A stretch of DNA of 64,000 bases from an uncultured Bacteroidales bacterium (GCA_900316235.1 ONCC01000010.1:1-64000); one strand, 5' to 3'. Shown: positions 9,401-16,823, numbered from the stretch's first letter. The notes: generated from the letters alone by a model not told the origin. Numbers and translations: made by a program.

Positions 9401-9849
9401 TGTATGTCGAAGGTGCCGGTCGATATATGGACAGCACCATGGTGACTCTCACGGCACACTACGCCGACAACCCCCTGTTCTACGGCTGGGTGACCACTGC
9501 CGACGACACCATCAGCAGCAACCCCTTCCGCTTCATTGTCACCTGTGACACCCTTATCACCGCTGTCTACGCACCGTTGCCCGTCGGCATCGACGAAGTG
9601 GAAAGTTCAAAGTGGAAAGTGGAAATCTTCCCGAATCCGGCCACCACCGAGGTTACCATCCTCACTCAAGCAATCAAGCAATCAGACAATCAAGCAATTA
9701 CCATCCTTGACCTCCACGGTCGCGTGGTCTACACTCAAGCAATCAGACACTCAAGCAATCAAGCAATCACCATCGACATCAGCTCCTTGCCGCGAGGCGT
9801 CTACTATGTGCGCATCGGCAGTGTGGTTAAGAAACTTGTTATCCAGTAG
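3409..9849 (+). CDS. Giant T9SS surface protein A, main part with C-terminal sorting domain
   Basis: The 2,146-residue frame continues protein A. Its nominal GTG at 3409 lies in the middle of a PKD-like unit and has no signal peptide, so it is not a natural start. Alternating anchor-J-like units (LPW.E.F, C.W, YAGQTI, DN..V) and PKD-like units (YHWHSSLMDT, ASNAYGSDT) fill residues 1-1070. FN3-like units follow near 1074, 1427 and 1654, and an InlB-repeat-like unit near 1895 (WEFLGWSDGASGNPRTLVV). The end is a T9SS type A sorting domain from about 2074 (IFPNPATTEVTI, LDLHGRVV, LPRGVYYVRI, KKLVIQ). The domain make-up suggests adhesion or glycan binding at the cell surface. Short nucleotide repeat stacks sit in frame at 4933, 5988, 9599, 9664 and 9732. 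Confidence 0.85.
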   Translation: MSYSWYSALLDTSITTIDSMVSIVYPFPGSETLTATASNAHGTLTLEKSLGVYGCDTISVFPWSEGFVETGSVASYNACWEIVGYYRLPDNYGYGFDEEDGSSSGSINRHDFMRSSTRWDYMLTPPIAVPAVLEKNLSLWVEHFYSLMAIVETEEGNADTVYSLDSREMTMRRRPISLLPYAGQTIRVRLLNNSSHASYAESLVDRIRVDYDTVPVVVLSAQEKTTTDSATLFVAQQLRGFNTSLSYSWQSQVGGTFTTNAAGDSAWVTYGAGITGLNDTVSVTVTNSYCSYTTRRAIRIIDCLPADTLPWVETFTEGIACWYKPEGSNWAASTYYGYDPKAMASGRITDSVPQWIISKAVDLPADTALCVRLLWDVSTSGIYPVNYSVWVTTAADYTDTSNYTLLYLDTAYHSQYRAFDRLSTSLAAYAGQTIHVAFRNAKYLGNSTTLYIDNVTVRTTALPVVSLEASSMVDSHEPVAYSATLTEGSPNGMTVTWHSSLMDTTWVDSTFNFQLSTFNLTYTLGGRDTITVTASNIYGSSSATAVVLVTNCSPIATLPYEETFNDVYPLPYNYSSGGYVPNCWHRYWEGSTSYEPHVINSYYQSATNINTYVQSNNALVMLAGTDSGYDSVALVETPVFDVPLAGKQLSFYYMFEAAVRGELTVGYMQNGDFVGFAQVEPSTTGRTRYVRLDSLPSDVNRIAFRWKCNAYWYGAILDDIRVGEPDSVPMIAIVPNYWTGYLGDTTTITAQFQNGLTDSLSYHWHSSLMDTIIVTTAPLLTIVYDIEGYDTLTLAAINAYGSDTAVAYVNVFSHPLPQVTLSAPAEIPLGDSVTLAATLNNCSRNALSLTLHSSLLDSTITLNSNLLTLNYSHSGVDTLTLIASNAYGADTVLAIVRVYDCGNVAVPYFMDFEDVTATNYNVAGQLPLCWNRTWNGSNTAFAPHVIPVGGYPYLSNLPSKSLLMLAGNASGYSNQAEVVLPRFADSLQHLSFAFDYRFEASSWGVLSVGYYDTTGTFVTVRNLSPYAGAYRRDTVVFSSVPLLDAQIAMRWTNSNSYYALAIDNIHVFVDNNIPAPAGLTADNITASCATLRWNAVTGATAYHLILPGIVDTLLVDTVLSVCGLDEDSDYGFGVYAHVGDEVGHFSGLHPFHTLLYCMPLASLSANVDGIVRWQYDTTGEAMGTGVALEIADVTNGAMWADTVLGDSLVYPFAIGHRYSLTARTLCGNTEAHTTLTIPLQIPASVCAESAGTSTTTDERFMDNFWEHNYSQIIYPASFAAGIDTLFGIALRVSQFSQPFADTANYNYDIFIGQTDSATLSAPLTSDSLSQVAFNKRFTIRSAGWIEIPFDSVYPCNPTGNLIVTLVERTSNAYSGRHYGVHADATCTHFVQSTDNLYYTNPSTLNFDWEVTTDIPDIRLLGGCSSSLCLAPVAAISAVDTHHVELQWVARGSEGLWQVEYRPAGQTAWTVADTTSANSYTVGGLHAMTTYEFRVASICDGGLQYGSTLTATTPCGEISLPYHIDFRNNEIPCWTIHTGVSHSSSYGLNMYSGEWAISPLVDDSIARLYATITTYGGSSSSYPESYAVGICNADGSNPVWVDTILLSTQYGNHQHTVYFNNYSGMGDHIIVKIVSGLLDLREFALDYVDFCIPAQNVEATAITDSSAVLQWTANASGHTFAVYLDNVLQTVTSATTYTFTGLAPRTRYLAAVREICGAGDTAAAATRYFRTQCTPITDLPYFEEFDYSSDLYGDTIGLPPCWDSIGYSHISFSSFSGGALTVMTFYSFEDYTGPYTSYLATPLLNIPSQGARIRFKGQTGHDDVVTAGIMTDPTDASTFIPMATITYNNRGLAWYEFTTEGLDSLNSQFAVAFRWASEGSGSLDSLFVTALPEGHTVTVTANEEGVCETYGSGIYADGSSVVIGYRLLDTLPQGGHWEFLGWSDGASGNPRTLVVTSDTAVVALFEWVTDPVTDTMWRTVTVRLVDLATGNTIEESDVVYVEGAGRYMDSTMVTLTAHYADNPLFYGWVTTADDTISSNPFRFIVTCDTLITAVYAPLPVGIDEVESSKWKVEIFPNPATTEVTILTQAIKQSDNQAITILDLHGRVVYTQAIRHSSNQAITIDISSLPRGVYYVRIGSVVKKLVIQ
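4933..4968. repeat. In-frame CAACTTT/CAATTTT repeat stack
   Basis: Five near-identical 7-nt units of the type TCAACTT/TCAATTT lie inside the protein A gene. They encode STFNFQLSTFN just before a beta strand, where sister PKD-like units have no such sequence. Confidence 0.75.
5988..6020. repeat. In-frame CTTAACT repeat stack
   Basis: Units of the type AACTCTT/AATCTCTT are repeated within the protein A gene and encode ITLNSNLLTLNY. The position is equivalent to that of the stack at 4933, in another PKD-like unit. Confidence 0.7.
9599..9771. repeat. Three in-frame repeat stacks in the sorting domain of protein A
   Basis: Three stacks are present. 9599-9625 has GGAAAGT/TCAAAGT units (SSKWKVE). 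9664-9701 and 9732-9771 have CAAGCAAT/CAGACAAT units (QAIKQSDNQAI and QAIRHSSNQAI). The last two sit in front of strands of the T9SS sorting domain, at the position also occupied in protein B. Confidence 0.75.
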
Positions 9850-9865
9850 AAATGAGAAAGGAATA

Positions 9866-12800
9866 ATGAGAAACATGAAAAAGATACTTTTCAGCCTTTT
9901 GTTGCTGGTGGCGATGGTACCCCTTCGTGCTAGCCAGCTCACCGTGGCCGACGGCACGCAGCAGAACATGTATGTCCCCATGCAGACGATGAATGCGCCG
10001 ATGCACACGCAGATGATCTATCCTTCGTCGATGCTGACGCCGCTCGTGGGGCAGTATATCACCGAGCTGCGCTTCTACAGCACCTCGTCGAACTTCCAGT
10101 GGCCGGTGAACTTCACCGTCCGTATGGGAACCTCCCCCTACAGTAGCTTCAGCGGCAACAGCCTGATTGCCACTCCCGAGCTGACGCAGGTGCTGGTGGG
10201 GCCTTTTCAATCTGTCGCTGGGGGCTATGTGCTGGTGCTCGACCAGCCCTACCTCTACAATGGTGGCGACCTGCTGTTGGACATCACGATGGGCGGTTTC
10301 AGCAGCTCGACCTATTTTTGGTACTACGGCATCACGCGGAGCAACGCTTCGTGCTATTTTGTAGACAGCTACACCCCCTACACGCAGCGGCAGAGTTTCC
10401 TGCCCAAGCTGACTTTCACCTACGGCAGCACCATTTGTGGCCGCCCGACGGCGTTGACCCTCGACAGCGTGGGTGGCAACATGGCGACTCTCCACTGGAA
10501 TGCGGCAACCAACACGACGGGTTATTTCGTGACCCTCGACGGGGAGGACTATCCCCTGCAGACAGACACGAGCATTAGCCTTAGCGGCCTTGTGTCGAAC
10601 CGGGTGTACACCGTGAGTGTGAGCTCCATCTGCACCTCGGGCGATACGCTGGTGTCGCAATCGTTAGACTTCCTCACCGTCGATACCTCCACGGCCTTGT
10701 GGCTACCTTACTTCTGTGACTTCGAGGCTCCCCAACCCAACGGGCTTCCCACCTGGTGGCAGCGCACCGACTCGTGCACTACCTATGCGGGGGTGCGCCC
10801 AGCGGTGATAGAGGCCTCGGACTCTTACGGCTACGAGGGGACACATGTGCTGCGGTTCGGCAACGGCTGCGGTCCCACGGGTTTGATGACGGCTCCGCTG
10901 CCAGCGGCCTCAAGGGAGCTGCACGTGAGTTTCTGGTACATGAGCACCTCCTTCGATGAGGAACCCATCAAAGTAGGCCTTGTGGACACCGCCGGAGTGT
11001 TCCATCTGGCCAGACAGTTTGCGGTGGGGGAGGACGACGACTACTACGAATGGCATTTGGCCGACTTCTATACCGACACGATGAACATCGCGGGACCTGT
11101 ACGGCTGGCCTTCCGGTATGAGGCGACGTATGTTTTCTCCATTGACAACCTAAGCATCGAGCGGGTGCCCTACTGCCCGCGGCCGCTGGCCGCCACGGTC
11201 GATAGCATCACCGCCACCACTGCAAGTGCGCACCTCACCCCCGCCGACAGTGGGGCTACCATGATCCTGAGCCTTAACGGTAGGCAAAGGATGACCACCA
11301 CCGACACCGTGGTCTCCCTCTTTGGCCTCGTGCCCTCGCAGCACTATACACTCTCGGTGCGCACCCTCTCTCCTTTGGGCGACACCTCGCAAGCCCTCAA
11401 TACCGAGTTCCGCACCCTCTGCGACAGCGTGATGCGCTTACCCTGGAGCGAGGGTTTCGACGACTTGGCCATCGGTGCCACACACCCCTGCCTGACGGTC
11501 ACCGAACAATCGCCGCGCAGCAGCTACGACCCGGAGTACCCGGTTGTGAGCGGACCTGGGGGCTATGGTACAGGAACCCACAGCGGCAGTGCTATGCTCA
11601 AGGTGGGTCAAGGCGACCAACAGGTGATTTATATAGCCACCCCCATCATCGCCACCCCCGCCAATACCCTGCACGTCGACTTCTGGTATATGCCCAAAGG
11701 CTATTTCACTGCCGGATACTTTCAGGCGGGCTTCCAGACGTCGCCTTCCGACACCGCCTCGTTCACGCCCTTCTACTCGTCGCCCAGGCTCAACAGCAGC
11801 GGAGAGTTTGTGTGGAAACATGTTGAGATATACACCGACACGCTCTCCACGACGTTGCCCGACACCGTGTGCTTTGTGTTTCGGGTGAAGACGGCTGGGT
11901 ACCTCTACATCGACGACATTGAGATTGGCTCTACCTTCAACTGTCCGCAACCGATAGATGTCCGCATGCGCAACGTTACGTCGGTTAGTGCCGAGTTGGC
12001 ATGGGATGCCAGCAGCGAGGGAGGACAATACCAGGTGCTGCTCGACGGAGCAGTGGTGGCCTCTTCGGTGTCGAATACACACTATTCGATTACCGGCCTC
12101 ACCCCGCAGCAGAACTACACTGCCGCCGTGCGCGCGGTGTGCAGCGACGGCTCATTGGGTGACTTGCATGAAGTGGACTTCACCACGCCTTGTGTGGCCA
12201 CAGGATTGCCCATCGAGGAGGACTTCGAGACCCTAGCCCTCGGCGAGACCCTTCCTGCCTGCTGGACGGCGGTGCTCAATAGCAGCAACTATCCCCGTGT
12301 GGCGCAGAGGGCCACTGATGCCCATAGCGGCACTGGGGTGCTCGATTTTTGGGGCTTCGACGGCGAACAGAGTTTGGCACAAACGCCGCGTTTCGCGTTC
12401 CCGGAGAGTGGTCTTCATATCCGCTTCTGGGAGAGCCATTATTACCGCGATTCGGCCATCGTCGTGGGACTGATGACCGACCTGTCGGACCTCTCGACAA
12501 TGGTGCCGTTGTGGGTCTTCAACGGGGCGGACCAGTGGAGCAGCTCCTCGTGGAGCGAACACGAGTTTTATATCGACAGCCTGCCGGGTGCTGACACCGT
12601 CTGTGTGGCATTCTTCAGCATCAACGGTGCTACGCTCGATGTCGACGACCTCCTTGTTGAAGCGATGCCCACGTGTCTCCGACCCTCGCAACCCACGGTG
12701 ACCGACTTGAGCTACGACAGTATCACCCTCGGTTGGAGCGGCATGGGCGACGCCTACCAGATATGCTACGGTACCGACAGCATCCCCTCAGCCACTCAAG

Positions 12801-14035
12801 CAATCATATACTCAAGCAATCAGACAATCACCCTCCACGCCCTCAGCGGCAACACCACCTATCACGCCTGGGTGCGTTCGCTCTGTGGCGCCACCGACAC
12901 CTCGGAATGGCTGTATATCGGCAGCTTCACCACCGACTGCACCCCTGCACCGTTGCCTTACTACGAGCCGTTCGAAGGCTATATGAACACCGCTGAAGCC
13001 TCGTGCTGGAGCCGCGCCGACGGGTGGGTGGACAGCCTCGCTTACCCTGGCTATGCACTCGACTATCGCTATGGCTCTATGTGGAACCTCTACAACGTCT
13101 TCGGAAGCCTCGCCGCGATGCGGGTGACGGTGGATTTCGACAATGAGCATGAGTGGCTCATCTCGCCGTTGATAGCAGTGAACGACTCAGCCAAACTCTC
13201 GTTCGACATCAGGATGACTCGCGGAATGGGCGAAAGTTCCCCCGACAGTCTCTCCGATGAAACCCGCTTCGGCGTAGCCTTTACGGCCGACGACGGCACC
13301 TCGTGGCAGGTGCTTGCCGACTGGGGCGGTGCTACCGGTGGCAACCTCATGCAGAGCATGGATTCGCTGAACTGGCACCCCACCATAACGCTGCCGACTG
13401 AAGCTATGGGCAATATACGCCTCGGATTCTTCGTGGAAACCGGACTAAATACGGATAACGTATACTTGCATCTCGACAATGTCAAGGTGGAGCTTGACAG
13501 CGCGCGTATTCCGCCGGTGCTCGACACGTTCACTGTCTACATCAACCGTGTCTGCCGCAGCTGCGGGGAGAATATCCCTGCCGACTATGTTGTCGGCGAA
13601 GGCCGCTATGAGGAAGGGGATACAGTGAGCCTCGAGGGACTTGTGCAGGGAGAAGGCGTCAGCTTCGACTTTTGGATTCTCGAAACAGGCGACACCATCT
13701 TTGACAATCCCTACAGCTTCGTTATCCATTCCGACCGTATCATCACCGCCTACTTTAGCCAGAATGTCGGCATCGACGATGTTGAAGGCAGTGACTTCCT
13801 TATTTATCCTAATCCTGCCACTACGACGGTGACGATTGTGCTTGATGAGTCAATGGATGCGAACACCTCGCTTCAGGTTCTCGACCAGCAGGGCCGCTGT
13901 GTCTTCACTCAAGCAATCAAACAATCAAGCAATCAGACAATCACCATCGACGTCAGCCGATGGGCCGCCGGCACCTACTTCGTCCGCATCGTTAACGACA
14001 GTGGCGCCATCGTCAAGAAACTTATACTGCGTTAA
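9866..14035 (+). CDS. Giant T9SS surface protein B
   Basis: This 1,389-residue protein starts at ATG 9866, 16 bases after protein A, with AGAAAGGA as ribosome-binding site; a second ATG lies at 9875. The signal peptide is about residues 1-24 (KKILFSLLLLVAMVPLRA). After an N-terminal jelly-roll part, FN3-like units (near 191, 437, 692, 936) alternate with anchor-J-like units (near 280, 525, 781, 1030; LPWSEGFDDL, LPYYEPFEG). An InlB-like unit near 1225 and a T9SS type A sorting domain from about 1312 (IYPNPATTTVTIV, WAAGTYFVRI, KKLILR) follow. It is probably exported through T9SS and attached to the surface together with protein A. Repeat stacks of the CAAGCAAT type sit in frame at 12794 and 13907. 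Confidence 0.88.
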   Translation: MRNMKKILFSLLLLVAMVPLRASQLTVADGTQQNMYVPMQTMNAPMHTQMIYPSSMLTPLVGQYITELRFYSTSSNFQWPVNFTVRMGTSPYSSFSGNSLIATPELTQVLVGPFQSVAGGYVLVLDQPYLYNGGDLLLDITMGGFSSSTYFWYYGITRSNASCYFVDSYTPYTQRQSFLPKLTFTYGSTICGRPTALTLDSVGGNMATLHWNAATNTTGYFVTLDGEDYPLQTDTSISLSGLVSNRVYTVSVSSICTSGDTLVSQSLDFLTVDTSTALWLPYFCDFEAPQPNGLPTWWQRTDSCTTYAGVRPAVIEASDSYGYEGTHVLRFGNGCGPTGLMTAPLPAASRELHVSFWYMSTSFDEEPIKVGLVDTAGVFHLARQFAVGEDDDYYEWHLADFYTDTMNIAGPVRLAFRYEATYVFSIDNLSIERVPYCPRPLAATVDSITATTASAHLTPADSGATMILSLNGRQRMTTTDTVVSLFGLVPSQHYTLSVRTLSPLGDTSQALNTEFRTLCDSVMRLPWSEGFDDLAIGATHPCLTVTEQSPRSSYDPEYPVVSGPGGYGTGTHSGSAMLKVGQGDQQVIYIATPIIATPANTLHVDFWYMPKGYFTAGYFQAGFQTSPSDTASFTPFYSSPRLNSSGEFVWKHVEIYTDTLSTTLPDTVCFVFRVKTAGYLYIDDIEIGSTFNCPQPIDVRMRNVTSVSAELAWDASSEGGQYQVLLDGAVVASSVSNTHYSITGLTPQQNYTAAVRAVCSDGSLGDLHEVDFTTPCVATGLPIEEDFETLALGETLPACWTAVLNSSNYPRVAQRATDAHSGTGVLDFWGFDGEQSLAQTPRFAFPESGLHIRFWESHYYRDSAIVVGLMTDLSDLSTMVPLWVFNGADQWSSSSWSEHEFYIDSLPGADTVCVAFFSINGATLDVDDLLVEAMPTCLRPSQPTVTDLSYDSITLGWSGMGDAYQICYGTDSIPSATQAIIYSSNQTITLHALSGNTTYHAWVRSLCGATDTSEWLYIGSFTTDCTPAPLPYYEPFEGYMNTAEASCWSRADGWVDSLAYPGYALDYRYGSMWNLYNVFGSLAAMRVTVDFDNEHEWLISPLIAVNDSAKLSFDIRMTRGMGESSPDSLSDETRFGVAFTADDGTSWQVLADWGGATGGNLMQSMDSLNWHPTITLPTEAMGNIRLGFFVETGLNTDNVYLHLDNVKVELDSARIPPVLDTFTVYINRVCRSCGENIPADYVVGEGRYEEGDTVSLEGLVQGEGVSFDFWILETGDTIFDNPYSFVIHSDRIITAYFSQNVGIDDVEGSDFLIYPNPATTTVTIVLDESMDANTSLQVLDQQGRCVFTQAIKQSSNQTITIDVSRWAAGTYFVRIVNDSGAIVKKLILR
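12794..12830. repeat. In-frame CAAGCAAT repeat stack in protein B
   Basis: The stack encodes TQAIIYSSNQTIT, using the same nucleotide unit as at 9664 and 9732 but in an FN3-like unit rather than the sorting domain. Confidence 0.7.
13907..13944. repeat. In-frame CAAGCAAT repeat stack in the sorting domain of protein B
   Basis: The stack encodes TQAIKQSSNQTIT directly before the IDVSRWAAGTYFVRI strand, the same structural position as the 9732 stack of protein A. Confidence 0.75.
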
Positions 14036-14128
14036 AACTGAGAAAATCCGCACCGCTGCTGCGTAGATTGGCACCGTCGTTCACGACAGAGGGTGTCAAC
14101 CTGCTCCTTTGTCCCTTACTTATACCCT

Positions 14129-14201
14129 ATTTGTCCAGTATTTGTCCAGTCAATCACTGGACAAGTACTGGACAAATACTGGACAAGTACTGAACAAATG
14201 G
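14129..14201. repeat. Palindrome of TGTCCAGTA-type units between protein B and purM
   Basis: 14131-14150 (two TTGTCCAGTA-like units) is complementary to 14156-14175 at 19 of 20 positions, with a 5-nt loop. Further ACTGGACAAAT units follow to 14201. It could end transcription of the surface-protein operon, but no T run follows. Otherwise I see nothing but the purM promoter between 14036 and 14314. Confidence 0.75.
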
Positions 14202-14230
14202 TTAATTCAGATGGCGTTAGATAACTTTAT

Positions 14231-14261
14231 TTTGCTAGTTCGGAAAAAGTTCGTACTTTTG
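14231..14261 (+). promoter_or_regulatory. Promoter of purM
   Basis: TTTG at 14231-14234 and TACTTTTG at 14254-14261, with 19 bases between, match the Bacteroidota -33/-7 consensus. Confidence 0.85.
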
Positions 14262-14269
14262 CATTTCAT

Positions 14270-14309
14270 GTAACGGTTAACGGTTAATGGTTAACGGTTA
14301 AAGATTAAG
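14270..14309. repeat. GGTTAAC-type repeats forming the purM leader
   Basis: Units of the type TAACGGT/TAATGGT are stacked about six times directly after the promoter, so most of the purM 5' untranslated region is made of them. The final unit degenerates to GATTAAGGA, which may serve as the ribosome-binding site. Confidence 0.75.
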
Positions 14310-14314
14310 GATTT

Positions 14315-15487
14315 ATGGATAAATATAATCAGCGCGGTGTTTCCGCATCGAAGGAGGACGTTCACAACGCCATCAAGAATATCGACAAGGGACTTTATCC
14401 CAATGCTTTCTGCAAGATTATTCCCGACCTGCTGGGCGGCGATCCCGCCTACTGCAATATCATGCACGCCGACGGTGCTGGCACCAAGAGCTCGCTGGCC
14501 TATATGTACTGGAAGGAAACGGGCGACCTCGGCGTATGGAAAGGCATCTCCATCGATGCTATCGTGATGAACACCGACGACCTGCTGTGTGTCGGCGCCC
14601 TCGACCATATCCTGCTGAGTTCCACCATCGGCCGCAACAAGCAGCTGGTGCCTGGCGAGGTTATCTCAGCCGTCATCAATGGCACCGAGGAATTCTGCCA
14701 GACCATGCGCGACATGGGTATCGATATCGTCCTCACCGGTGGCGAGACGGCCGACGTGGGCGACCTGGTGCGCACCATCATCGTGGACAGCACGGTGACG
14801 GCCCGCATGCGCCGCGCCGACGTCATCGACAATGCTAATATCAAGGCCGGCAACGTGATAGTGGCCCTCGCCAGTTATGGCCAGGCTACCTATGAGACGG
14901 CCTACAACGGCGGCATGGGCAGCAATGGCCTCACCTCGGCTCGCCACGACGTTTTCTCGCATGTATACGCTGAGAAATACCCCATGTGCTACGACAGGAA
15001 TCTGCCCGACAGTGTGGTCTTCTGCGGAAGCAAGTTATTGACTGACCCCACGGAAGTGCCGGGCGTCGATGCCGGCCACATGGTGCTCTCGCCCACAAGG
15101 ACTTACGCCCCCATTATCCGCAAGGTGCTGGATGAATACCGCTCCAAGATTGATGGCATGATACACTGCTCGGGTGGCGCACAAACCAAGGTGCTCCACT
15201 TCATCGGCGGGCGTCCGCTGCACGTGGTGAAGGACAACCTCTTCCCCGTGCCGCCGCTCTTCAAGATGATCCATGAGGAGAGCCACACCGACTGGCAGGA
15301 GATGTACAAGGTATTCAATATGGGGCACCGCATGGAGCTCTACACCGACGAACAGACCGCCCGCGGCATCATCGACATTGCCAGGAGCTTCAATGTTGAC
15401 GCCCAGATTATTGGCCGTGTCGAGGAGGCCCCCAAGGCACAGGTGACAGTCAAGAGTGAGAACGGCACGTTCGAATATTTTAACTAA
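14315..15487 (+). CDS. purM: Phosphoribosylformylglycinamidine cyclo-ligase
   Basis: PurM (AIR synthase) closes the imidazole ring of FGAM with ATP in purine synthesis, in the cytoplasm. The 390-residue protein has the family features: an N-terminal YNQRGVSASKEDVHNAI, the ATP/substrate segments HADGAGTKS and IDAIVMNTDDLLCVGA, and the LTGGETADVGDLVRT motif, followed by the AIRS C-terminal domain (VALASYGQATYE to NVDAQIIGRVEEA). The length fits the longer Bacteroidota form. It has its own promoter at 14231 and a repeat-built leader, and a tRNA-Gly gene lies 57 bases downstream. The call is firm. Confidence 0.93.
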   Translation: MDKYNQRGVSASKEDVHNAIKNIDKGLYPNAFCKIIPDLLGGDPAYCNIMHADGAGTKSSLAYMYWKETGDLGVWKGISIDAIVMNTDDLLCVGALDHILLSSTIGRNKQLVPGEVISAVINGTEEFCQTMRDMGIDIVLTGGETADVGDLVRTIIVDSTVTARMRRADVIDNANIKAGNVIVALASYGQATYETAYNGGMGSNGLTSARHDVFSHVYAEKYPMCYDRNLPDSVVFCGSKLLTDPTEVPGVDAGHMVLSPTRTYAPIIRKVLDEYRSKIDGMIHCSGGAQTKVLHFIGGRPLHVVKDNLFPVPPLFKMIHEESHTDWQEMYKVFNMGHRMELYTDEQTARGIIDIARSFNVDAQIIGRVEEAPKAQVTVKSENGTFEYFN

Positions 15488-15544
15488 AAAAAATCGAACA
15501 AGGTACAATAAAAAACAAACCATCTCGTTTTTGGTGTAGTTTTT

Positions 15545-15617
15545 GCGACAATAGCTCAGTTGGTAGAGCGGCGGCTTCCCAAGCCGCAGGTCGCGGGTTC
15601 GAGCCCCGTTTGTCGCT
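15545..15617 (+). tRNA. tRNA-Gly (anticodon CCC)
   Basis: A 73-nt cloverleaf with acceptor stem GCGACAA/TTGTCGC, D-loop TAGCTCAGTTGGTAGAGC, anticodon arm GCGGC-TTCCCAA-GCCGC and T arm GCGGGTTCGAGCCCCGT. The discriminator is T, and CCA is not encoded. Confidence 0.95.
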
Positions 15618-15624
15618 CATAATC

Positions 15625-15657
15625 AAGGGAGAGCAACGATTGTTGCACTCCCTTTTT
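15625..15657 (+). terminator. Terminator after tRNA-Gly
   Basis: AAGGGAGAGCAAC pairs with GTTGCACTCCCTT (one A-A mismatch) around a GATT loop, followed by TTTCTC. From here to 15787 I see only a purine-rich stretch. Confidence 0.8.
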
Positions 15658-15787
15658 CTCTTTTCTGGGTAAGAGAAGGGTAGGAGTGGTGGGTGGAAAG
15701 GATGGGGACCAGGGGACATCGGGGAGTGCCAATTGTTAAAATTTTGACCATTTTGGGGTTTTCATTTCTCGATTTTAAATTATTTTG

Positions 15788-15795
15788 TATCTTTG
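15788..15795 (+). promoter_or_regulatory. -7 box upstream of the YitT-type gene
   Basis: TATCTTTG lies 53 bases before the start codon; the -33 element is weak. Confidence 0.65.
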
Positions 15796-15848
15796 CATAT
15801 TCACCTAAGTGTGTCTTTTTTGTAGTGAATATTAATAATAAAGCATTT

Positions 15849-16805
15849 ATGACAAATATTGACAAAAAGAACAAGTTGAAACAGGAGATTCTCTCCTATT
15901 CGCTTTTGATTTTGGGTAGTGCGTTGTTCGCAGTGGGCGACGTGATGTTCGTTAACCCCTATCACCTGGCTCCCGGCGGCGTCTATGGTCTCGCTAACGT
16001 GTTCAATGCCCTGTTTGGGTGGAAGATATCCCTTGCCGGTATCTGCATGGATATTCCCCTGCTGATTATCGGTACCCTCATCCTTGGCCCCAAATTCGGC
16101 CTGAAGACCATTATTTCGGTTGTTCTGATTCCGGTGTTCACCTATATTATGGAGACCACTTGGGGCTACAAACCCCTCATCCATGACGGTCTCTTCGAAA
16201 GCAGCGAGGGGCTGACCAGCTATCTGAGCTACATGGACGGCGACGTCGAGCGCTTCTTCCAGCCCGACATGTTCCTCAATACCGTGGTTGCGGGTCTCAT
16301 CTATGGTGTGGCCATTGGCGTTATCTTCCGTGCTGGCGCCACCAGTGGCGGTTCCGACATCATCTCCATGATTATTCACAAATATACCAAGATTTCTCTT
16401 GGTACACTGGTGCTTATTGTCGACAGCCTCATTTCCCTCACCACCCTCATCATTGGTGACATCCGTCTGCCAATCTATTCCATCATCCTCATCTTCATCG
16501 AGAGCAAGATTATCGACCTGGTGGTCGACGGCATGAAGAGCTACAAAACCATGTTCATCGTCACAGACGAACTGGAGGCTGTGCGCGACTATATCCTCAA
16601 CGACCTGCAGCGCGGCGGCACCCTCCTTGTGGGTACCGGACTCTATCAGGGCAATGAGCGCAAGATGATTTATGTCACCCTCGACCGTGCCGACATGGTG
16701 AAGCTCAAGACCAACCTGCACCGTCTCGATCCCAAGGCTTTTGTCAACATCATGGAAAGCAGCGAGATTCTCGGCACTGGCTTCAAAGCTCTTCCGAAGG
16801 AGTAA
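15849..16805 (+). CDS. YitT family membrane protein (DUF161/DUF2179)
   Basis: The 318-residue protein has five or six hydrophobic segments in its first 220 residues (SYSLLILGSALFAVGDVMF, ISLAGICMDIPLLIIGTLIL, TVVAGLIYGVAIGVIF with RAGATSGGSDI, LGTLVLIVDSLISLTTLII). A C-terminal cytosolic DUF2179 domain follows (TMFIVTDELEAVRDYILNDL, RGGTLLVGTGLYQG, LHRLDPKAFVNIMES). This is the layout of the YitT family, whose transport role is not well defined. The start at 15849 is chosen because it follows the promoter and avoids a long unconserved extension. Genes for cell-envelope functions follow on the same strand. Confidence 0.88.
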   Translation: MTNIDKKNKLKQEILSYSLLILGSALFAVGDVMFVNPYHLAPGGVYGLANVFNALFGWKISLAGICMDIPLLIIGTLILGPKFGLKTIISVVLIPVFTYIMETTWGYKPLIHDGLFESSEGLTSYLSYMDGDVERFFQPDMFLNTVVAGLIYGVAIGVIFRAGATSGGSDIISMIIHKYTKISLGTLVLIVDSLISLTTLIIGDIRLPIYSIILIFIESKIIDLVVDGMKSYKTMFIVTDELEAVRDYILNDLQRGGTLLVGTGLYQGNERKMIYVTLDRADMVKLKTNLHRLDPKAFVNIMESSEILGTGFKALPKE

Positions 16806-16823
16806 ATTATAACGTCTGATGAC

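Noticed and set aside
14129-14309. Repeat stacks near purM as a CRISPR array
   Set aside because: The units are 7-10 nt, contiguous and without unique spacers, and no cas genes are in the window.
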